From Trogon surrucura (taxonomy: Eukaryota; Chordata; Aves; Trogoniformes; Trogonidae), in NCBI GenBank assembly GCA_020746105.1, contig CM036618.1, forward strand, positions 19,709,001 through 19,773,000: a stretch of 64,000 nt of DNA, written 5' to 3'. Positions 60,333-64,000 of this stretch are shown piece after piece. Each line of letters starts with the position of its first letter. Position 1 is the stretch's first letter. The position numbers were made by a program, and so were the translations under genes. The notes beneath the pieces were generated by a model, which did not search any database, was not told the origin of the DNA, and saw only the letters and a program-made list of their open reading frames with translations.

Positions 60333-61750
60333 GTTCTTGCCATGTCAGGCCCCTTGTGAATACATTTTTCTCACGTGAGCCACATTTTCAGGACCAGACT
60401 TGTATCTTTCAGCACATTAACAGCTATGCAACACAGGGCACAGGTGACTTGGGGCTCTCTTGTGCCGAGCAGGTTTGACTTCCTCCTGTGCACAATGTTA
60501 AGACAGGACCTACAGATATTTCAGGATTCAAAGGTCAGTAAGATGGGAGAATCTGCCCCCAAGTGAATACAGCTGTCTATGCTGTCACTAAATATCCCAC
60601 AGGCACATAAGAAAATATGTTTGAGCACTTAGAGGAAGAACCTAGACATGTAGGTATTAAAATGAAATAAAAAAGTGCAAAAAATACTTTGATGGTTGAT
60701 TTAAAAATTGTCTGGGTAACAAAATTTATTAGGCTAATTTCAGGTTAAATCTTATTCCTGTACTCAGAATATCCGACTGTGTCTGCTTTGGCAGTAAATT
60801 ACAAATTTACCAATTACCTACAGCCTTACAGGTTTGCCTCTTGTTTTCTAACTAGTTTTGAAGACCTGGTAGCCTTGCCTGACTTTCTGAGCAAACAAGC
60901 ATGGATCACTTCCACACCTTGTGTACAGTGGAGTCTCTCTGGTTTTCTTGTGGTATACAGTTGCCAGCAAGTCTGATATACCACATCTATACATGCTCCT
61001 AAGAGATATTTAGGACACAGTGGATTGATTTAGCCCCATGCTCAAACATTTAGTTCTGTCAGGTATCCCCACCTACCAGCACTGTATGTTTTGGAAATTA
61101 CATCTATGGGCAATGTTGTGCAAATCTGCATAAATAGTGGAAGAGAAAGTTAAGTCTCTGGTTTCAGATCTAGTCCCTGTGGAACAGGGTCTTCGGGCTT
61201 CTGGTAAAATATTCTTTCATGTATCTACTTCTTCAATGCAATCTGCAAATTTCAAACTGTTTCATATAGAGAAAGCTTGGAGGATTGCCTTTGGTACTAA
61301 ATCCTAGGCAGTGAATAGCACAAGCCTTTCATTCTGTTGGTGGAAGTAGAGTCCAACTTAGTCTGCAACTGAGACATGAATACTGTGCTCCCTTGGAGGT
61401 GAAGCCCATGTGATATGAAAAAATGCAGAAGGAATGGCTCCAGGATTTGAATGATTATCAAAAAAAAAGAATATTAACATTTTGCCAAATATTCCTCTCC
61501 TAGTATGGTCAACTTTTAGTCAAAGTGGCATCTTCTGTAAAATATTTAAACTACTTTCTTTAAGTTGAGGGAGTGATGGTTTACTAACAATGCATCAATT
61601 AAGAGACAGGAATGTTATTGCAATACCTTATGAAAAGAACATTTATTTTTTAAAAAAATCAATATAATGAAGATAGTGGTATTTCTTACAGATAGGAAAA
61701 AAATGATGTAAATATTGACTGTAATATTCTTATAAAACATAAAGCATATG
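60333..61750. other. Single-copy DNA, no gene seen
   Basis: Short frames only. Fragments such as AGCCCCATGCTCAAACATTT at 61034 are reminiscent of the palindromic family but too short to call. Confidence 0.45.
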
Positions 61751-61878
61751 TTCATAGAATCATAGAATTGTTTAAATTGGAAAAGTCCTTTAAGGTCTTC
61801 AAGTCCAACTGTTAATGTGGCAATACCAGGTCCACCACTAAACCATGTTCCCAAGCACTTCATCCACAGGTCTTTTTG
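61751..61878 (-). mobile_element. CR1 LINE fragment, 3' end, third tail type
   Basis: On the plus strand TTCATAGAATCATAGAATTG, TTTAAATTGGAAAAGTCCTT, TAAGGTCTTCAAGTCCAACT, GTTAATGTGGCAATACCAGG, TCCACCACTAAACCATGTTC and CCAAGCACTTCATCCACAGG. Reverse-complemented, this is the CR1 tail with GGTTGGACTTGATGATCTTA and no CTGCCCATGGCAGG hairpin, so it is a different subfamily from the other eight copies. Confidence 0.92.
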
Positions 61879-62151
61879 CCTACACATAGGAAAGCATTTA
61901 TTTCAAGCCGAATTTCTTCAGTGTGCTTTGGATTTACAGGGTTTCCTGTTTATTCCACTTGCTCATGAAGACTTAACAATGCCAGCATATCTGGCCCAAA
62001 TCATGCTTATTCTTTATATCAGAATAATATCATGAAGGCAAAGTGCACTGGAGGACTTTGGAGTATAGAAAAAAAACACCTCACAATAACCTGGTATTTT
62101 ATTTATTAACAAAATTTTTATTTTAATGTCAGTGATGTAAAAAATTATGTT

Positions 62152-62167
62152 TATATATATATATATA
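62152..62167. repeat. Short (TA)n run
   Basis: Eight TA units in AT-rich surroundings. Confidence 0.75.
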
Positions 62168-62721
62168 AAATATAAACAGGATCAAAAAGAGGAGCAGAAT
62201 ACAGAATATTTCACTTTCAGGATTCCAAATTATCCACTAGCTTCAAAGTGCTGTTGCAAAGGTACTAAAGATACATATGCACTGTAAAGGTTTTTAAGTG
62301 GTTTTAATCTAGTTCATAGGAGTTGTTGCTTCAGACTCTATCTAGATATGCAACGGTAACACTTCCTTCCTGCAGAGGTAAATGCAGCTTTAAAGCGAAT
62401 GAGGGGGAGTTCGGACTGCTTGGCCTGTGCTCTGTCACATACCACACAATAAATGTGCCACTTCAAAATACACCTAAGTCTCCTTCTTCACTAAATCCAT
62501 ATCTCTACTGTCTGCTGAAGCTGGTGGTAAACAGACTGTGAAATTTGGGAGTGAAGACTCGCTATTTAAAGAAAAAAGGCTTAAGGTACAGTACTAACGT
62601 GTTAGATAGCAGCAACTTTTCAAGCAGACTGAACTGTGACTCCATGTCCTCTGTGTCGGGAAACTGGCATTCCTTCACAACTGGAGGTAACATGTTTGCC
62701 AGAGCAACAACAAGTCGAGTG

Positions 62722-62754
62722 GGCATGAACTGCATGCCTACTGGCATGAACTGC
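62722..62754. repeat. 12-bp direct repeats, 21-bp period
   Basis: GGCATGAACTGC at 62722 recurs exactly at 62743. Confidence 0.8.
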
Positions 62755-63802
62755 TCAAACCTTCTAACCCGTAATCTTTCACCAGGGCAAAAATATTCTG
62801 GGAAGATAACATGGCAGAGTCTTCCACACTTCTTTCTGATCTGTAGAAGACCTTGACCTACGAGCCATGTCTGCTGGGCAACCCTTCTGAAGGTCTGATC
62901 TGAAATTTTTGTATGATCTTTGATGATATTTCATCTGACCTTTGACAATAATGGTAATACATAACACTAATCAAGATGGGGGGTTAACTGTCAAAATAAA
63001 ATTGCATTTGAAACACCCCAAAAGCTTTTCCATGTTTTAAGGAAGTCCCTTTTGCTTTGCTTATTCCTAAAATTCAGGTTGCTTTCCAAGAATTCTCTGC
63101 TTTACTGGCAATGACATCCCACATACTTTTATCCAAGGTCAAAACTGAAGCAGAAGGAAGCTTCAATATCCATGAATTAAATATGCTGCAGATCTGCTAA
63201 ATGAAATAGAAAAAAAAAAAAATGCTTATTTCTGTCTTAGCAGGAGGGGAAAAGCTAAGACCGTGTTGGATTTAACAGCACTCCTTTGATAAAATGAAAT
63301 ACATATTATTTTTTCTGAGCTTTTATGTATTTTTCATTGCTCTGATGGACTTTAGTAGGAGTTTTCTTTCTTTGCCTCTTGTACTGGACAGTGATATGCA
63401 GCATATATCCTCATTTACTAAGCCAATGATTCAAGAATATTGAGATTTATTTTGAGATTGCGTTAGATCAGACACAAATTTTAGCTTACCGTATGTTTTA
63501 TTTTTTTGACTGGTTCTTCTCTTGTTTGACTTCACTGCTATAAAGGAGGCTTCCACAAAAATTACTCTCCAGGTTCATTCAGAGTAACTGTAATAGTCTC
63601 CCCTGGTAGGTGCTGGCCCTCCATCCTATTCAGAAACTTATTTTTCTCTTTATGTTACAACACACCAGTAGAGAGAGAGGGGTCTGAATCACAATCATGA
63701 ATTCAAACACTCCCTAGTTTGGGGTAAGCTTGGATCAAAACCAAAATTTGCAGCTGGGACCCATCTGTAGTTATAACACAATATTGAACAAGTCTGCAGT
63801 GG

Positions 63803-63865
63803 TTGGTGTAAATTGGCACAGTTTCATTGACTTCAAAGGCTGCGTGCCAGTTTGCAGGAACGGAG
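63803..63865. repeat. Ancient palindromic repeat, both arms
   Basis: The left arm TTGGTGTAAATTGGCACAGT then TTCATTGACTTCAA is followed by GGCTGCGTGCCAGTTTGCAG. The reverse complement of the right arm (CTGCAAACTGGCACGCAGCC) aligns with the left. The centre TTGACTTCAA and the arms fit the amniote palindrome 'GGTGTAAAT.GGCA.AGCTCCATTGACTTCAATGGAGCT'. It is probably the same family as the half-element at 7.09 kb. Confidence 0.5.
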
Positions 63866-64000
63866 TATATGGATAATCTTACCTCTGTGAAGAAAGAAAT
63901 AAAAGAGGATGAGGAAATCAAAGTAGATAAAAGAAATACTAAAATCCAGATTAAACTGAAAATCCAAAGGCCTTGGAAGTTAGAAGTCTAGTGTGATGCA
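63866..64000. other. Window end, AT-rich DNA
   Basis: Nothing recognised. No gene runs off the right edge in any way I can show. Confidence 0.5.

Larger units (their letters stand above)
61879..63802. other. Single-copy DNA, no gene seen
   Basis: A TA run at 62152-62167. A 12-bp direct repeat, GGCATGAACTGC, at 62722 and 62743. The 103-codon plus frame at 62545-62856 spans that repeat and is not recognised. Confidence 0.5.

Noticed and set aside
61034-61060. Another arm of the palindromic family
   Set aside because: Too short to separate from chance.
1-64000. CRISPR array, operons or other prokaryotic systems
   Set aside because: Base composition, CR1 LINEs and absence of dense coding show vertebrate nuclear DNA. 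No spaced identical repeats exist.

Overview
The window looks like avian nuclear DNA: AT-rich, poor in CpG, and carrying nine copies or fragments of the bird-type LINE CR1. The CR1 copies are recognised by their 3' ends, which finish in runs of ATTCTATGATTCTATGA, and by reverse-transcriptase sequence in the two longest. The rest is old, heavily mutated interspersed sequence of amniote type (a MIR-like CORE-SINE, a second possible tRNA-derived SINE, and several imperfect palindromic MITE-like elements) in otherwise single-copy DNA. I found no protein-coding gene, exon, rRNA, tRNA gene or CRISPR array that I can support. The longest open frames (195, 179, 159, 149, 143 and 134 codons) are CR1 remnants or are best explained by chance. 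The window is most likely intergenic or inside a large intron.

Layout. 1-3.0 kb: AT-rich single-copy DNA with TG/CA and ATGCAT simple repeats. 3.0-3.1 kb: a short minus-strand CR1 end. 5.08-6.76 kb: the longest CR1, plus strand, with a broken reverse transcriptase and a complete 3' end. 7.1 kb: half of an old palindromic element. 7.8-8.2 kb: a CR1 3' end. 8.2-15.5 kb: AT-rich single-copy DNA. 15.54-15.74 kb: a MIR-like SINE. 15.7-28.9 kb: mostly single-copy, with a CR1 3' end at 20.85 kb. 28.9-29.25 kb: one palindromic element with both ends plus a second fragment. 29.7-30.5 kb: a GC-richer patch. 32.0 kb: the tail of an old repeat. 34.96-35.38 kb: a CR1 end, a palindromic element and a poly(T) run that may be the tail of a retroposed minus-strand transcript. 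37.6-38.4 kb: purine-rich DNA. 42.57-42.69 kb: a perfect 59-bp tandem duplication. 48.05-49.74 kb: two CR1 copies of different subfamilies about 0.2 kb apart; the second holds a large RT fragment with the FADD motif. 53.7-53.9 kb: a CR1 end and a possible SINE. 55.7 and 60.3 kb: further palindromic remnants. 61.75-61.88 kb: a minus-strand CR1 end of a third subtype. 63.8 kb: a palindromic element.

The CR1 copies fall into at least three 3'-end types, so several CR1 lineages seem to have been active at different times. All copies are 5'-truncated and carry stops or frameshifts, so none can move on its own. I found no new biological system here. The points most worth checking are the possible retroposed transcript at 35.4 kb, the 9-bp direct repeats around the 3.05-kb CR1, the cluster of related palindromic elements, and the recent 59-bp duplication.
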